From Ktedonobacter robiniae (GTDB lineage Bacteria; Chloroflexota; Ktedonobacteria; Ktedonobacterales; Ktedonobacteraceae): a DNA stretch of 64,000 bases. Below, in pieces: positions 63,281 to 64,000 of this stretch. The stretch covers positions 186,001 through 250,000 of the forward strand of contig NZ_BNJG01000001.1 of NCBI RefSeq assembly GCF_016587375.1, in the 5' to 3' direction. Below the pieces are notes generated by a model that saw only the letters and a program-made list of their open reading frames with translations, was not told the origin of the DNA and made no database searches. A program made the translations under genes and the position numbers. Position 1 is the stretch's first letter, and each line of letters begins with the position of its first letter.

Positions 63281-63417
63281 TGGAAGGACCGTAGCAGAGG
63301 CTGTAAAGCGTTTTCTGTAATGTGTAGGGGCGTCGCACCCGCACAACCTCTGATTTTTAATACATTGCTTTTGAGCGTTTCACTTATGCGATGCAGATCT
63401 AATCCTGGGGAAAAATC

Positions 63418-64000
63418 ATGATGAAAAAGCATCTTCTATGGCAAGCGCGCCACCTGAGTTTGAGTTTGCTTGCCATGATCGCCGCCTGTTGTCTGTTCTT
63501 TGCTTCCTCGTTACCAGCGCAAGCGGATACCGTCCGCGTCAGCGATCCAGTAGAAGTACTCAATGTCCAGCAAGTAATATATGAGGGATCAAAGCTCGCC
63601 TACCCACTCGATGTCTATACTACCAGCACGTTCAGCGGAACGGCGTCTGACTTTGTGCAACGCACGGTCAGCGCTCATCTGACCAGCAAACGGTTGATCG
63701 TGATAGCCATTGATGTCGCGCATCACTACTTCACGGTAGTTGGTGGTTCTCAAGTTCCGTTGTCAAAGTCGCAATATACCACTGTTGGGCAGGCTTTCAA
63801 AAACGCGGCTGTCGGCAATCATTTCACTTCAGCGACGCTTGCGGCCATTCAATCTCTGGAAACCTCTCTGCAAAGCCGTTCTAGTGCAAGTTCTGGTAAT
63901 GGGAGAATGCTCCTAATACTCTTGGGTGGGATCGCAGTTCTCGTCGTTCTTGGGTCCATCGTTGGTTTCATCAGGCGACTCCTCGGATTGGGTGGACGCC
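63418..64000 (+). CDS. TPM-domain-like secreted/membrane protein (5' part)
   Basis: Open from ATG 63418 to the window end (194 codons). Signal peptide with hydrophobic core (LSLSLLAMIAACCLFFASSL, cleavage near AQA). The mature part follows the TPM pattern: strand YPLDVYTTSTFSG, KRLIVIAIDVAHHYFTVVGG, FKNAAVGNHFTSATLAAIQS. A C-terminal membrane helix comes next (MLLILLGGIAVLVVLGSIVG). TPM proteins are thylakoid/envelope factors or phosphatases; the role is unclear here. The C-terminus is beyond the window. Confidence 0.6.
   Translation, partial: MMKKHLLWQARHLSLSLLAMIAACCLFFASSLPAQADTVRVSDPVEVLNVQQVIYEGSKLAYPLDVYTTSTFSGTASDFVQRTVSAHLTSKRLIVIAIDVAHHYFTVVGGSQVPLSKSQYTTVGQAFKNAAVGNHFTSATLAAIQSLETSLQSRSSASSGNGRMLLILLGGIAVLVVLGSIVGFIRRLLGLGGR

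Noticed and set aside
1..64000. CRISPR arrays, rRNA genes and further tRNAs
   Set aside because: Scanned for regularly spaced repeats and TTCGAAT-type T-loops; only the one tRNA-Leu and its 3'-end remnants were found.

Overview
The window reads as chromosomal DNA of a Chloroflexota bacterium, most likely class Ktedonobacteria. This is inferred from the protein mix: MalT-type LuxR regulators, many paralogous MFS, DinB and epimerase proteins, kinase-less 7TM sensors, and WD40/PQQ propeller proteins. No rRNA is present to confirm it.

Layout. 1-6290 is conserved core: the end of prfB, a primary-type sigma factor, a small zinc-ribbon protein, then ftsY-accD-accA and a tRNA-Leu(CAA) gene with its own promoter and terminator. 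6272-16635 is a 10.3-kb integrative element in the tRNA-Leu 3' end, bounded by a perfect 25-bp direct repeat. It encodes a HUH rolling-circle Rep, an excisionase and a frameshifted tyrosine integrase in one operon. Next to these lies a large inverted-repeat region that is a candidate replication origin. Its right half is a string of small cargo cassettes (HTH-GNAT protein, secreted mini-proteins, coiled-coil protein, SUKH immunity protein, unknowns) separated by diverged copies of the element's own attachment region. 16640-34560 looks like an older, decayed island at the same tRNA: it starts with an integrase C-terminal relic and ends with an 81% identical tRNA-3'-end remnant. Inside are pseudogenes (SDR, APH, ECF sigma), two MFS exporters, a MocR regulator, DUF899, NAGPA-like, DinB-like and epimerase proteins, and a 394-bp MITE.

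34.5-64 kb is an accessory/metabolic region. It holds an F420-type reductase inside inverted repeats and an aldo/keto reductase cut off from its MerR-type promoter by an IS200/IS605-type element (TnpB plus an overlapping RHH protein). It also holds a MalT-LuxR regulator followed by a glycoside hydrolase, a divergent Lrp/PhzF pair, a sugar ABC operon with a mannonate-dehydratase-like enzyme, a TetR-resolvase-HTH fusion with DUF998, a polysaccharide deacetylase, a GNAT-ankyrin protein, DUF3592, a WD40 protein, and a TPM-like protein cut by the window end.

Several genes are broken by single-base changes in homopolymers (A4, C3, T6, G7), and two by Trp-to-stop changes. Some may be assembly errors; together with the relics they give the accessory regions a decaying look.
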